Of a DNA stretch of 64,000 bases, positions 7,364-17,185 are shown in pieces. The stretch lies in contig CACOWI010000001.1 in the NCBI GenBank assembly GCA_902630885.1, positions 62,001-126,000 of the forward strand, written 5' to 3'. Each line of letters starts with the position of its first letter. Positions within the stretch are counted from its first letter, which is position 1. Both the position numbers and the translations under genes were made by a program. The DNA comes from an uncultured SAR86 cluster bacterium. GTDB taxonomy: Bacteria > Pseudomonadota > Gammaproteobacteria > Magnimaribacterales > D2472. The notes beneath the pieces were generated by a model, which worked only from the letters and a program-made list of their open reading frames with translations, did no database searches and was not told the DNA's origin.

Positions 7364-8257
7364 ATGCTTCACTTTCCAGTTTTGCTGGAAGAATCCGTTG
7401 ATTTCTTATTAAATGATTTAAATGGTCACTATATTGACTGTACTTTTGGAAGAGGCGGGCATTCGAAGTTAATCTTAGAAAAATTGACTAAAGATGGTTT
7501 TTTAACAGGAATAGATAAAGATCCTGATGCATACGAATATGCAACAAAACTCAAAAATAATAATTTTAAAATCATTAATGATTCATTTAAAAATATTGAA
7601 AAATATTTTGAGGAAGAAAGTATAAGTGGCATTCTTTATGATCTCGGAACATGTTCAACTCATCTTGATCAGCCTGAAAGAGGATTTAGTTTCAACAAAG
7701 AGGGTCCATTAGATATGCGTTTTAATAATAAAACAGGTATCCCACTCTCAGATTGGCTTGAGAATGCTTCAGAAGAACAAATTAGAGACATTCTTTATCA
7801 ATATGGTGATGAAAAACATGCGAAATTAATTAGTAATGCAATTTTTAGAAGCAAAATAAAAAATAAGATCACTACTACAACACAACTTTCAAAAATAATT
7901 AAAGATATATATCCTGAAAAAGATAAAAAAATTCATCCAGCAACTAAATCTTTTCAAGCATTTCGTATTTTTATAAACAATGAGCTTGAAGAAATCACAA
8001 GGTCATTAAAAGCTGCAGAAAAACTTATAAAGTTAGGAGGTTTCATAGTAACAATAGCTTTTCACTCATTAGAAGATAATATAATTAAGAATTTTTTTAA
8101 GCCATCCCTTGTTTCTTTTCCAAAGGACATTCCTTTAAATAATCAACAAGAAAAGAAATTTGTTTGTGTTGCAAAAAAAATTAGGGCATCTAAAGATGAA
8201 ATTAGTATTAATCTAAGATCAAGAAGTGCAATAATGAGGGTCTTTCAAAAGATATAA
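7364..8257 (+). CDS. rsmH: 16S rRNA (cytosine-1402 N4)-methyltransferase
   Basis: RsmH (MraW) methylates N4 of C1402, the same nucleotide modified by RsmI upstream. The 297-residue protein starts with the typical HxPVLLEESVDFL, then YIDCTFGRGGHS (SAM motif I) and GILYDLGTCSTHLDQPERGFSF, and has IAFHSLEDNIIKNFF near the end. The family's LGxSSxQLD reads LGTCSTHLD here. It lies 1 bp after ftsZ, whereas mraZ is normally its direct neighbour. Confidence 0.95.
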   Translation: MLHFPVLLEESVDFLLNDLNGHYIDCTFGRGGHSKLILEKLTKDGFLTGIDKDPDAYEYATKLKNNNFKIINDSFKNIEKYFEEESISGILYDLGTCSTHLDQPERGFSFNKEGPLDMRFNNKTGIPLSDWLENASEEQIRDILYQYGDEKHAKLISNAIFRSKIKNKITTTTQLSKIIKDIYPEKDKKIHPATKSFQAFRIFINNELEEITRSLKAAEKLIKLGGFIVTIAFHSLEDNIIKNFFKPSLVSFPKDIPLNNQQEKKFVCVAKKIRASKDEISINLRSRSAIMRVFQKI

Positions 8258-8262
8258 TTAAA

Positions 8263-8523
8263 ATGAAAATGATACTTAATCACTTATTTTTATTAGTACT
8301 TGTCTTTATCTTAAGTATTGAAAAAATAAAATTATCTTGGGAAATAAGCACCCTTTATAATAACAATGAGAATCTAAAAGTTGAGTTTGAAAACCTTAAA
8401 GATCTTAATCTTAAACTAACGACGCAATTCCATATAGAAAACTCGCCAGCAAATATCGAAAAAATTGCTAAAGAAGATTTAGGAATGATCAAAAAAAGAC
8501 CTAAAAAAGTTAGATATGAATAA
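8263..8523 (+). CDS. ftsL: Cell division protein FtsL
   Basis: Small bitopic divisome protein (86 residues) with one N-terminal membrane helix (about residues 3-20) and a periplasmic coiled-coil-like stretch (NNENLKVEFENLKDLNLKL), ending in a basic tail. It partners with FtsB and FtsQ. Sequence conservation in this family is low; the call rests on topology and on its place between rsmH and ftsI. It overlaps ftsI by 8 bp. Confidence 0.85.
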   Translation: MKMILNHLFLLVLVFILSIEKIKLSWEISTLYNNNENLKVEFENLKDLNLKLTTQFHIENSPANIEKIAKEDLGMIKKRPKKVRYE

Positions 8524-10135
8524 TAAACTTAATTATATAAATTGGAGATTTATACTTATAGCTGCTGTTATTTTAGCTTGTTCGGTAACAATAATTTTTA
8601 AGATTCTTTCAATACAATTTTTTGAAAGTAATTTTCTTCAGAACGAAGGTAATAAAAGGTATGTTAAATACAAAGATGTCGTTCCGGTACGAGGAACTAT
8701 TTATGATCGAAACAATTTCCCATTAGCGGTATCGATAATTAATTATGATCTGTATGCTTTAAAGGGATTTACAAAATCTCAGTTACTTAATATTTCAGAA
8801 AAGATCGAGCTGGATATTGATCCAAAGATTGAGGCTTTCAATAAAAAAACACTTTTGAAGAAAAATATTTCAAATGAAATGTTGTTAAAAATTAGAAACT
8901 CAAGATTTAAAAATATTGAGATAGAGGTCCGTCATAGCAGACATTATCCTTTAGGCGATCAAATTGCGCCTCTAATTGGTTTTTATGGAAAAGATGGAGC
9001 TCAAGAAGGATTAGAGAAAAGTTATGATACAGTTTTGTCTGGTAAAAAGGGGCGACAAAAATATTTCAAAAACGCAAAGCAAGAAATAATTTCAAAACCA
9101 ATTGAGGTATTTAGGACAATTCAAGGAAGCGATATATACCTTACTATTGATAGTACCTTACAGTTTTATGCATACAAGTTCTTAGTTGAGGCCATAAAAA
9201 ATAATAATGCAAAATCTGGAACAGCAATTATTTTAAATAATCTAGATGGGGAGATTTTGGCGATGGCAAGTTATCCATCATACAACCCAAATCATCCTCA
9301 AAGAAAAATACAAAAAAATAGAGCTTTGGTAGATGCATATGAGTTGGGTTCTGTTTTAAAACCTATTGTTTTGTCAAAAGCCCTTGAAGAAAATATTGTA
9401 AATATAGATCAATATATAGATATTCCGAGAAGACTAAATCTTAACGACAAGATTATTGTAGATTCAAAACAATATGAGAAATTAACTCCAGTAGAAATAA
9501 TTTCATATTCTAGTCAAATTGGTGCTTCTAAAATTGCTCTTGAACTTGGATACAAAGATCTAAAATCAAATTTCTATGAATTTGGTTTTACAAAACCAAT
9601 TTCAATTAACTTTCCGTCATCAGCATTTGGTTATATGAGCATTAAAGATAAAATTGTTGATAAGGAACTTGCGAGTTTAGGATATGGTTATGGCTTAACT
9701 ATTAGTCCTTTTCAATTAGCATCAGCTTATTCAGTTTTTGCAAATAACGGAATTTTTAAAGATTTTAAGCTGCTTAAAGATGCAGAAGTGCACTCAAGAA
9801 GAGTGATCTCTAAATCAACTGCCTCAAATATTTTAAAAGCTTTAGAAATGGTAACCATAGACGGAACAGGAAAAGCTGCAAATGTAAATGGATTTTCTCA
9901 AGGAGGCAAGACTGGGACTGCTCATCAAATTAGAGCTGGATCAGGGTATGCTGAAGATTTATATAGAGCTTCATTTGTAGGCATAACACCCTTAAGTAAA
10001 CAATCTCTAACAATATTCGTCTCTATAGATGATCCAGGATTAAACTCATATACAGGAGGTTCAGTAGCAGCTCCTGTTTTTGCAAAAATCGCTGAAAATT
10101 CTTTAAATCATCTAGGATATTTTGAAGATGAGTGA
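8516..10135 (+). CDS. ftsI: Peptidoglycan transpeptidase FtsI (PBP3)
   Basis: Septal class-B penicillin-binding protein, 539 residues. One N-terminal membrane helix (about 12-33) is followed by the pedestal motif RGTIYDRN (59-66) and the transpeptidase domain. The catalytic S279-x-x-K282 box (ELGSVLKP) and KTGT (465-468) are present. The second motif, normally S-x-N, reads S332-S-Q334; the codon at 9515-9517 is CAA. It overlaps ftsL and murE by a few bases, as in a tightly coupled operon. Confidence 0.94.
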   Translation: MNNKLNYINWRFILIAAVILACSVTIIFKILSIQFFESNFLQNEGNKRYVKYKDVVPVRGTIYDRNNFPLAVSIINYDLYALKGFTKSQLLNISEKIELDIDPKIEAFNKKTLLKKNISNEMLLKIRNSRFKNIEIEVRHSRHYPLGDQIAPLIGFYGKDGAQEGLEKSYDTVLSGKKGRQKYFKNAKQEIISKPIEVFRTIQGSDIYLTIDSTLQFYAYKFLVEAIKNNNAKSGTAIILNNLDGEILAMASYPSYNPNHPQRKIQKNRALVDAYELGSVLKPIVLSKALEENIVNIDQYIDIPRRLNLNDKIIVDSKQYEKLTPVEIISYSSQIGASKIALELGYKDLKSNFYEFGFTKPISINFPSSAFGYMSIKDKIVDKELASLGYGYGLTISPFQLASAYSVFANNGIFKDFKLLKDAEVHSRRVISKSTASNILKALEMVTIDGTGKAANVNGFSQGGKTGTAHQIRAGSGYAEDLYRASFVGITPLSKQSLTIFVSIDDPGLNSYTGGSVAAPVFAKIAENSLNHLGYFEDE

Positions 10136-11591
10136 ATACGAAGAAATATTGGGTATCAAAATTCCTAATAATACCAATATTAAAGCTGTAACTAATTCAT
10201 CAAAAAAAGTATTAAAGGATTCAATTTTTTTTGGACTTCAAGGTATAAACGTTCACGGAAGCAATTATGCTGAAGATGCAATTAAAAATGGAGCATCTTT
10301 AGTAGTACATGATGATCCTTTGTACGATAAAAATAATGAAAGAATAATTTTTGCAAAAGATCTTAAAAAAAATATTGTAAGATTTTTAGATTCTTTTTAT
10401 TCAATTGAAATCAATAGTAATAATTTTTTTGCTTTTACAGGAACAAATGGTAAATCCTCGTCTGCATACATTTGTCATCAATTACTTTGTGATTTTGGTT
10501 ATGAATCTTTATATGTAGGCACCCTTGGAATTCAACATAATCATAAAAAAATCCAAACGAAATTTTCAAATAAAACAACACCAGATTTGTTTGAATTATA
10601 TGAAATAGTCAGTTCACTTAAATGGGGTTTAGACTCTATTAGCATATGCTTAGAGGTATCATCTCATGCTCTAGATCAAAATAGGCTTAATGGCATTAAC
10701 TGGCTAAATTCTGCATCAATATTGAATATAGCTGAGGATCATTTGGATTATCACAAGAATGTTTTATCTTATAGAAATTCAAAATTTAGTATTTTTAAAA
10801 TAAATTCATCTTTAAAACTTATTGATGATGAATCTAACAATTTTGTAAAAGACTATGACTTTTTAGATAAAACAGAATTGACATGTATCAGTAACAAAAA
10901 TAATTTCTCTGATATTTCTTATGTGATCACAAAAAACAATTTTAAAAAAACCGAATTCCAAATCTTTCTAAATAATCCACCGTTTGGACAAGAAATACAT
11001 AAAAATAAAAAATATAAATTCAAATGCACACTTTTCCCTGAATTTAATATCTCAAATCTTATATTTGCAATTTGCTCAATAGGATTTGATGAATTTTCTG
11101 ATAAACATATTAATGACCTTTCTTTTATAAAGCTTCCAAAAGGCAGAACCGAACTCATTGATAATATACCTAATAATATAATCATAGACTATGCTCATAA
11201 TGCTCACTCATTTGAAGTATTATTAAGCTCAATTAAAAGCTATTTCGAAAATTTAATTTTAGTCTTTGGTTTTGGAGGAGAGAGAGATAGATCTAAACGG
11301 GCAAAGATGTTGAAGATTGCATTAAAAAATTCGTCAAAAATCTTTTTAACATCTGATAATTCTAGAAGTGAAGCATTTAGGGATATATTGAAAGATGCTT
11401 TGAACGGAAATAATTCAGATAATGTAACAATAATTGAGGATAGAAAAGAAGCAATAATCAATGCAAATAAGTATTTAGACAAAAGTAGTTGTTTGTTAAT
11501 TCTAGGCAAGGGACATGAACAAACTCAAGAAATCAATGGAGAAATATATCACTTTAGTGATCACGAGGTAGTTGATGAAATTTATAAGTAA
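10128..11591 (+). CDS. murE: UDP-MurNAc-tripeptide synthetase MurE
   Basis: Cytoplasmic ligase adding the third amino acid (meso-DAP expected in a gammaproteobacterium) to UDP-MurNAc-L-Ala-D-Glu. It has the N-terminal VTNSSKKVLKDSIFFGLQG region, P-loop FTGTNGKSSSA, and the C-terminal GKGHEQTQ motif. The DAP-recognition motif usually written DNPR reads DNSR here; the Arg is kept. I chose ATG 10128, which overlaps the ftsI stop by 8 bp; a TTG lies two codons upstream. Confidence 0.93.
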   Translation: MSEYEEILGIKIPNNTNIKAVTNSSKKVLKDSIFFGLQGINVHGSNYAEDAIKNGASLVVHDDPLYDKNNERIIFAKDLKKNIVRFLDSFYSIEINSNNFFAFTGTNGKSSSAYICHQLLCDFGYESLYVGTLGIQHNHKKIQTKFSNKTTPDLFELYEIVSSLKWGLDSISICLEVSSHALDQNRLNGINWLNSASILNIAEDHLDYHKNVLSYRNSKFSIFKINSSLKLIDDESNNFVKDYDFLDKTELTCISNKNNFSDISYVITKNNFKKTEFQIFLNNPPFGQEIHKNKKYKFKCTLFPEFNISNLIFAICSIGFDEFSDKHINDLSFIKLPKGRTELIDNIPNNIIIDYAHNAHSFEVLLSSIKSYFENLILVFGFGGERDRSKRAKMLKIALKNSSKIFLTSDNSRSEAFRDILKDALNGNNSDNVTIIEDRKEAIINANKYLDKSSCLLILGKGHEQTQEINGEIYHFSDHEVVDEIYK

Positions 11592-12915
11592 CACATTAGA
11601 TATAGCAAAATTTCTTGATAGAAAGATTAAATTTAATGAAGTTATAAAATCAATCTCAACTGATACAAGATCATTAAAAAAAGACTCATTATTTATAGCC
11701 ATAAAAGGTAAAAATTTTGATGGAAATGATTTTGTTAATGACGCGCTCGCAAAAGGCTCAAATATTGTAATTGCTGATAACAAGCGTTTTAAGAATAATA
11801 AAAATAAAAGAATAATTTACGTCAATAATTCAATCAAAGCGCTTAGGAAAATATCAAATAATATTATCAAAAATTATCTTGGTAACGTTATTGCAATTAC
11901 AGGCAGTAATGGAAAAACTACAACAACAAACATAATAGGTAAAACCTTAAAGAATAATTCAAAAACTTTGAAAAATTTTAATAACGAAATTGGAATGCCC
12001 TTAAGTTTGATGAATGCCTCCTCTGATTCAAAGAACTTAATTTTTGAAATTGGTGCGTCTAAATTTAAAGATATTGATTATCTTAGTAAAATTCTTAAAC
12101 CTAATATTGGAGTAATAACAAATATTGGAAATTCACATTTAGAGTCCCTTAAGAATATTAATGGTGTTTTTCAAGTAAAGTCTGAAATAGTTAAAAATAT
12201 AAAGAAAAATGGCTTTTTAATTGTACCTAATGACAACATGAAACACCTTAGCGCATGGAGAAAAATGAGATCAGATATCACGGTTTTTTCGTTTGGTATG
12301 AATAGCGACGCTGATTTTTATCCCACTGATATTAAGATTAAATCAAATGGACTAAGTTTTTTAGCTACTTCGAGACTGCTTAAAAAAACTATAAAAATAT
12401 CTACATCACTTGAGGGATATCATAATATTAAAAATATTCTTTCAGCTTTTGCTGTTCATTATTGTCTCGGTCAAAATTTACAGCACTTTTCAAAATCAAT
12501 ACGCATATCAAAACTAGATAATTTAAGACAGATAAAACATAAATGGCTTAAAGGATGTACATTAATTGATGACAGTTATAATGCAAACCCAGATTCAACA
12601 AAAAAATCTATTGATTTATTAAGTAATTACAATAAAAAAACTGTCTTATTATTAGGAGATATGTTGGAATTGGGAACATTTAAAAAGAAACTTCATAAAG
12701 AAATAGGGGAATACGCAAAATCTAAAGGAATTAATAAATTGATTGCATTTGGTGAATTAACAAAACATACAATTGAAGCTTTTGGAAAAAACGGTATCTT
12801 TTTTAACGATGAGGCTAAGTTGAAAGATTATTTAAGAAAAAATATAACCTCAAAAAATGTTATCTTAATAAAAGGATCAAGAGGAATGAAAATGGAGAGA
12901 TTTATAGATGTTTGA
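11575..12915 (+). CDS. murF: UDP-MurNAc-tripeptide--D-Ala-D-Ala ligase MurF
   Basis: Adds D-Ala-D-Ala to the cytoplasmic peptidoglycan precursor. The 446 residues include the N-terminal [18 protein letters not shown] motif, P-loop [12 protein letters not shown], the ligand segment [14 protein letters not shown], and the C-terminal [16 protein letters not shown] loop. ATG 11575 overlaps the end of murE by 17 bp; a TTG one codon upstream is less likely. The gene overlaps mraY by 8 bp. Confidence 0.94.
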   Translation: MKFISNTLDIAKFLDRKIKFNEVIKSISTDTRSLKKDSLFIAIKGKNFDGNDFVNDALAKGSNIVIADNKRFKNNKNKRIIYVNNSIKALRKISNNIIKNYLGNVIAITGSNGKTTTTNIIGKTLKNNSKTLKNFNNEIGMPLSLMNASSDSKNLIFEIGASKFKDIDYLSKILKPNIGVITNIGNSHLESLKNINGVFQVKSEIVKNIKKNGFLIVPNDNMKHLSAWRKMRSDITVFSFGMNSDADFYPTDIKIKSNGLSFLATSRLLKKTIKISTSLEGYHNIKNILSAFAVHYCLGQNLQHFSKSIRISKLDNLRQIKHKWLKGCTLIDDSYNANPDSTKKSIDLLSNYNKKTVLLLGDMLELGTFKKKLHKEIGEYAKSKGINKLIAFGELTKHTIEAFGKNGIFFNDEAKLKDYLRKNITSKNVILIKGSRGMKMERFIDV

Positions 12916-13993
12916 GTATTTGGGAACAGTTTTAATTTCTGTTGATCCTGGTTTTGATGTTCTTAGATATCTAACGGTAAGAACAATTGGAGGAACAGTA
13001 ACTGCTCTTTTACTATCTATTTTGATGGGCCCAGTAATCATTAATTTTCTTAAATCAATGCAATTTGAACAGTTTGTCAGAAAAGATGGACCAGAATCTC
13101 ATTATAAAAAAACAGGCACACCCACAATGGGGGGATTGCTAATATTGTCATCTTTAATAATATCTACTCTTTTGTGGGCTGACCTTGGAAACAGATATAT
13201 ATGGGTTGTATTGGGCGTAACAATCGGTTATTCAATAATTGGTTTTTTCGATGATTATTTAAAGATAATAAATAAAAGTTCTGATGGGCTATCCTCGAAA
13301 CAAAAGATCTTTTTACAATCCATAATTGCACTTATATCAGTAACTTATCTATATTATTCGGCTGAGATTATTCCTGAACAATCGTTTATTGTTCCTTTCT
13401 TTAAAGATTTAATAATCCCTATGTCTCCATTCGTATTCATTTTTGTCGGAATGTTTGTATTAGTTGGCTCTTCAAATGCTGTTAATTTGACTGATGGTTT
13501 GGATGGTCTTGCAATTCTTCCTTCAGTCTTAATCGGAGGAGCGCTTGGCTTAATTGCTTATGCAATGGGAAACCAAAATATAGCAGATTATTTATATTTA
13601 CCTCATCTTCCATTATCTGGAGAATTAATAGTATTTTGTGGAGCACTGATAGGTTCAGGTATTGGTTTTTTGTGGTACAACACATATCCGGCACAAGTAT
13701 TCATGGGAGATATAGGTTCGCTAAGTCTAGGAGCCATATTAGGAATTATTGCAATAATTTTAAGGCATGAATTAGTTTTTGCAATTATGGCTGGAGTATT
13801 TGTGATGGAGACTTTAAGTGTAGCTATCCAAGTAATTTCATTCAAAACAAGAGGCAAGAGAGTTTTTTTAATGGCACCAATTCATCACCATTTTGAACTG
13901 AAAGGCTGGGCCGAGCCTAAAATTATTGTTCGATTTTGGATAATAACACTTGTTTTAATTCTTATTGCATTATCAACACTAAAGCTAAGGTAA
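12908..13993 (+). CDS. mraY: Phospho-MurNAc-pentapeptide transferase MraY
   Basis: Integral membrane enzyme (361 residues, about ten helices) that transfers phospho-MurNAc-pentapeptide to undecaprenyl phosphate, making lipid I. Signature loops are [26 protein letters not shown] (catalytic Asp pair), [13 protein letters not shown], and [20 protein letters not shown] at the C-terminus. Length and motifs are normal. murD follows after 6 bp. Confidence 0.97.
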   Translation: MFEYLGTVLISVDPGFDVLRYLTVRTIGGTVTALLLSILMGPVIINFLKSMQFEQFVRKDGPESHYKKTGTPTMGGLLILSSLIISTLLWADLGNRYIWVVLGVTIGYSIIGFFDDYLKIINKSSDGLSSKQKIFLQSIIALISVTYLYYSAEIIPEQSFIVPFFKDLIIPMSPFVFIFVGMFVLVGSSNAVNLTDGLDGLAILPSVLIGGALGLIAYAMGNQNIADYLYLPHLPLSGELIVFCGALIGSGIGFLWYNTYPAQVFMGDIGSLSLGAILGIIAIILRHELVFAIMAGVFVMETLSVAIQVISFKTRGKRVFLMAPIHHHFELKGWAEPKIIVRFWIITLVLILIALSTLKLR

Positions 13994-13999
13994 GTTTAA

Positions 14000-15028
14000 A
14001 TGAGATCTCTAATATATGGTTATGGGGATACAGGTAAATCATTTGAAAGATACTTAGACAGTAAGAAATTTGATTATGAAATATTTGATATAAATATTTC
14101 TCAATTCAATCTAAATTATGACTTTCAAGATTTTGATCAAATTTTGTGCAGTCCTGGCATACCTAAAAATATTTTTGAAAATATAAAGGCTCAAAATAAT
14201 AATGTACTAACAGATATTGATATTTTCTTCAATGAAGATAAATCAATAAAAATTGGTATCACAGGAACTAATAGAAAAAGCACCACAGCATTTCATTTAC
14301 ATCAATTGTTTAAAAAATATGAACCATCAAACTTAATTGGCAATATTGGAAACACCATGCTCGACTATATCAACAATGGAAAAAAATTTTCAATAATTGA
14401 ATTATCAAGTTTTCAGCTAGACAAAATGAATCACAATTATCTTGATTATGGCATTTTGCTTAATATTGAAGAGGATCACCTTGACTATCATGGCAATTTT
14501 ACATCTTATAAACTAGCAAAAGAGAGAATACTTTCTGCTAATCAAAGCATTTCTTTTGAGATAGATCCATATAAGCTATTTAACTGGATTACAGGTACAG
14601 AAGCTAAAAAAATAGAATTAAAAAATCTTCCATTTCGATTTGAACATATAACTGAGAAAGTTATAAACGATTCGAAGTCAACAAATTATCATTCCTTGAA
14701 TTATGCAATGAAAAAAGCAAAAGAATGTTTTGATAATGATTATATTTTAATAGTTTGTGGCAATCCAAAAAAAGAAAAATATAAAGAAATTCATCTCAAT
14801 GGTCCTAGTGAAGTCTATATTTTTGGAAAGCACTCTAATCAAATAAATAGATGTATCAAACATCCCAAAAAGAAATTATTTAAAAATATTAAAGAATTAT
14901 TTGATTTTGTTCATATTAATAAATGCTCCAGTAATTTACTTTTTTCTCCAGGTTACCCTAGTGGTGATGATTTTAAAGATTTCAATGAAAGAGGTGAAAT
15001 CTTTAACCTCCACGCAATTAATAATTAA
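14000..15028 (+). CDS. murD: UDP-MurNAc-L-alanine--D-glutamate ligase MurD, shortened
   Basis: Adds D-Glu to UDP-MurNAc-L-Ala. Family features include SSFQLDKM, IEEDHLDYHGN, the Lys of KLAKERIL (K174, equivalent to the carbamylated Lys), NDSKSTN (223-229) and SPGYPSGDDFKDFNERG. It has only 342 residues against about 438 in E. coli. The K174-to-K226 interval is some 70 residues shorter than the E. coli counterpart and lacks the central-domain G-x-HN motif. The P-loop reads GTNRKST (R92, codon AGA at 14273-14275) where Gly is expected. The frame is intact, so it is divergent rather than obviously broken. Confidence 0.85.
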   Translation: MRSLIYGYGDTGKSFERYLDSKKFDYEIFDINISQFNLNYDFQDFDQILCSPGIPKNIFENIKAQNNNVLTDIDIFFNEDKSIKIGITGTNRKSTTAFHLHQLFKKYEPSNLIGNIGNTMLDYINNGKKFSIIELSSFQLDKMNHNYLDYGILLNIEEDHLDYHGNFTSYKLAKERILSANQSISFEIDPYKLFNWITGTEAKKIELKNLPFRFEHITEKVINDSKSTNYHSLNYAMKKAKECFDNDYILIVCGNPKKEKYKEIHLNGPSEVYIFGKHSNQINRCIKHPKKKLFKNIKELFDFVHINKCSSNLLFSPGYPSGDDFKDFNERGEIFNLHAINN

Positions 15029-16138
15029 ATGAATATGAGCAGGAACGACATTTTGGTAATTCTTCCGTTAGGTCTTTTGCTTCTTATAGGCTTAGTAATG
15101 GTTACTTCATCGAGTATATATATTGCTGATGACATGACTTCAAATCCATTTCATTTTGCAAAAAGACAAGCGCTCTTTATATCTATTGGACTATTTTCAT
15201 TGGTTTTTTTCTTGATATTGCCATCAGAGTTCCTTTTAAAATCTGATTGGGTATTTATGTTATTGAGCATACTTCTTTTGATCATTCTGTTTATTCCTGA
15301 AGTTGGAACAAGTGTAAATGGAAGCATTAGATGGATAAGAATAGGACCAATTAATATCCAACCTTCAGAGGTTTGTAAATTCAGTTTAATTCTATACATT
15401 TCCGGATACTCTGTAAGAAGAATGTCTGAGATGAACTCAGTAAGGAGTTTCTTAAAACCATTATTCCTTTTATTCATAATATCTTTGTTAATAATGAGTC
15501 AACCCGACCTTGGTTCTACAGCAATAATTTGTTTCTTGGTTGTTGGTATACTTTTTTATGCAGGCATATCTTTCTTCCAAATTTGTTTGTTAGTTCTATT
15601 AATAATTCTGTTAGGTTATTTAGCAATATCTTCTTCGCCAATGAGGTTAGCCAGAGTCTTAGCATTTACAGATCCTTTTGCATTGGATGTAGTTCAAAAC
15701 GCAGGATGGCAACTATCTAATTCTCTTATAAGCATTGGCCAAGGTGGATGGCTAGGCTTAGGCTTAGGAAATAGTTTTCAAAAAAGCTTTTTTTTACCTG
15801 AAGCACATACAGATTTTATATTTGCAATTTTAGTTGAGGAGCTTGGAATAATTGGCGGTCTGTTCTTAATTTTTTTATATATGACCATGTTTGTTGGGTT
15901 GATTTTTATATCTTTTGAATCCTTTAAAAAAGATAGATTATTCCAAGGGTATGTAGTGTTCGGAGTATTTCTTTTAATATCGATGCAAGCATTATTTAAT
16001 ATAGCTGTAAATATTGGACTTTTGCCAACCAAAGGCCTCACATTACCTTTTATCAGTTATGGAGGAACAAGTATCATTATAATGTTATCTTTAATGGGTA
16101 TTGTTTTGAGAATAAATAATGAAAACAAAGTGCTTTAG
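15029..16138 (+). CDS. ftsW: Lipid II glycosyltransferase FtsW (SEDS family)
   Basis: Septal peptidoglycan polymerase of the SEDS family, with about ten membrane helices. Signatures are VMVTSSS in helix 1, NGSIRWIRIGPINIQPSEVCKF (read as two adjoining motifs), the large periplasmic loop with EAHTDFIFAILVEELG, and the C-terminal LPFISYGGTS. It works with FtsI encoded upstream. It directly abuts murD and murG with no gap. Confidence 0.96.
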   Translation: MNMSRNDILVILPLGLLLLIGLVMVTSSSIYIADDMTSNPFHFAKRQALFISIGLFSLVFFLILPSEFLLKSDWVFMLLSILLLIILFIPEVGTSVNGSIRWIRIGPINIQPSEVCKFSLILYISGYSVRRMSEMNSVRSFLKPLFLLFIISLLIMSQPDLGSTAIICFLVVGILFYAGISFFQICLLVLLIILLGYLAISSSPMRLARVLAFTDPFALDVVQNAGWQLSNSLISIGQGGWLGLGLGNSFQKSFFLPEAHTDFIFAILVEELGIIGGLFLIFLYMTMFVGLIFISFESFKKDRLFQGYVVFGVFLLISMQALFNIAVNIGLLPTKGLTLPFISYGGTSIIIMLSLMGIVLRINNENKVL

Positions 16139-17185
16139 ATGAAATTCTTAATTGTTGCTGCTAAAACTGGAGGTCATGTATTTCCCGCTGCAACAGTCAG
16201 CAGAAAACTTATAAATAATAATCACCAAATCATTTTATTGGGAACCGGAAACGAAATTGAAAAAAATGCCTATGAGGAATTAAATTCTAAACAATATAAA
16301 ATTTCTATAGACGGTTTTAGAGGAAAAAATTTTTTTACAAAGCTTAAAGTTTTGATGCAAATAACTATCAATTTAAGATATTTAATGAAGGTTATAAAAA
16401 AAGAAAGAGTAGATGCCATGATCGGCTTTGGAGGTTTTATTAGTGTTCCAGCTGGCATTGCATGCTTAATAAAAGGAATCCCAATTTTTACTCATGAGCA
16501 AAATTCTGTAATGGGATCAGCAAACAAATTACTTTCAAAATATGCTGTAATAAACTTTTTAGGATTTGAGATAGCAAATATCAAAAATTCTATATTTTCA
16601 GGAAATCCAATTAGAGATTCATTTATTGATAATAATTCAGATAAGAGAAAAGAATTTGAAAATAGAATAAATGTATATATAACTGGCGGAAGTCAAGGAT
16701 CTTCATTTATAAATGAAAACATGCCATCTGCGATGGAGGCATTTTCTCACCATTTATCTATAAAGCACCAATGCGGCAGGAATAATCTTGAAAAAGTAAA
16801 AAATGAATATAAATCAAAAAATATTGATGCAGAAGTCTCAGAATTTTTTAATGATCCTGAAGAGCAAATAAAATGGTCAGATTTTGTTATTTCGAGAGCA
16901 GGAGCGCTTAGTATATCTGAAATAATTTCCATGAAAAAAGGCTTACTCATGATCCCTTTAGCAAATTCTATTGATAATCACCAATATGAGAATGCAAAAA
17001 AAATTGAAGATATTGGTATGGGTATTTTGCATGAGGAGAAGGAAGGCATAAGTCATCTAACTGCTAAAATAGGAGACATTATTAATAATAAAAAATATAT
17101 TGATTGGAATAAAAACAAACATTTAAATCACGTAAGCGCGGCTAATGACATAGTGAAACATATTGAAGGCTATTTGAATAAATGA
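16139..17185 (+). CDS. murG: UDP-GlcNAc:lipid I N-acetylglucosaminyltransferase MurG
   Basis: Peripheral membrane GT28 enzyme making lipid II from lipid I. The 348-residue protein carries the N-terminal TGGHVFPA glycine loop, GFGGFISVPA, HEQNSVMGSANKLLS, the second glycine loop TGGSQGSSFIN, and SRAGALSISEI plus the UDP-GlcNAc segment DNHQYENAK. It overlaps murC by 4 bp. Confidence 0.96.
   Translation: MKFLIVAAKTGGHVFPAATVSRKLINNNHQIILLGTGNEIEKNAYEELNSKQYKISIDGFRGKNFFTKLKVLMQITINLRYLMKVIKKERVDAMIGFGGFISVPAGIACLIKGIPIFTHEQNSVMGSANKLLSKYAVINFLGFEIANIKNSIFSGNPIRDSFIDNNSDKRKEFENRINVYITGGSQGSSFINENMPSAMEAFSHHLSIKHQCGRNNLEKVKNEYKSKNIDAEVSEFFNDPEEQIKWSDFVISRAGALSISEIISMKKGLLMIPLANSIDNHQYENAKKIEDIGMGILHEEKEGISHLTAKIGDIINNKKYIDWNKNKHLNHVSAANDIVKHIEGYLNK

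Noticed and set aside
14000-15028. murD as a pseudogene.
   Set aside because: The frame is open throughout, start and stop are in normal operon spacing, and several catalytic motifs remain; divergence without frameshift does not justify the call.
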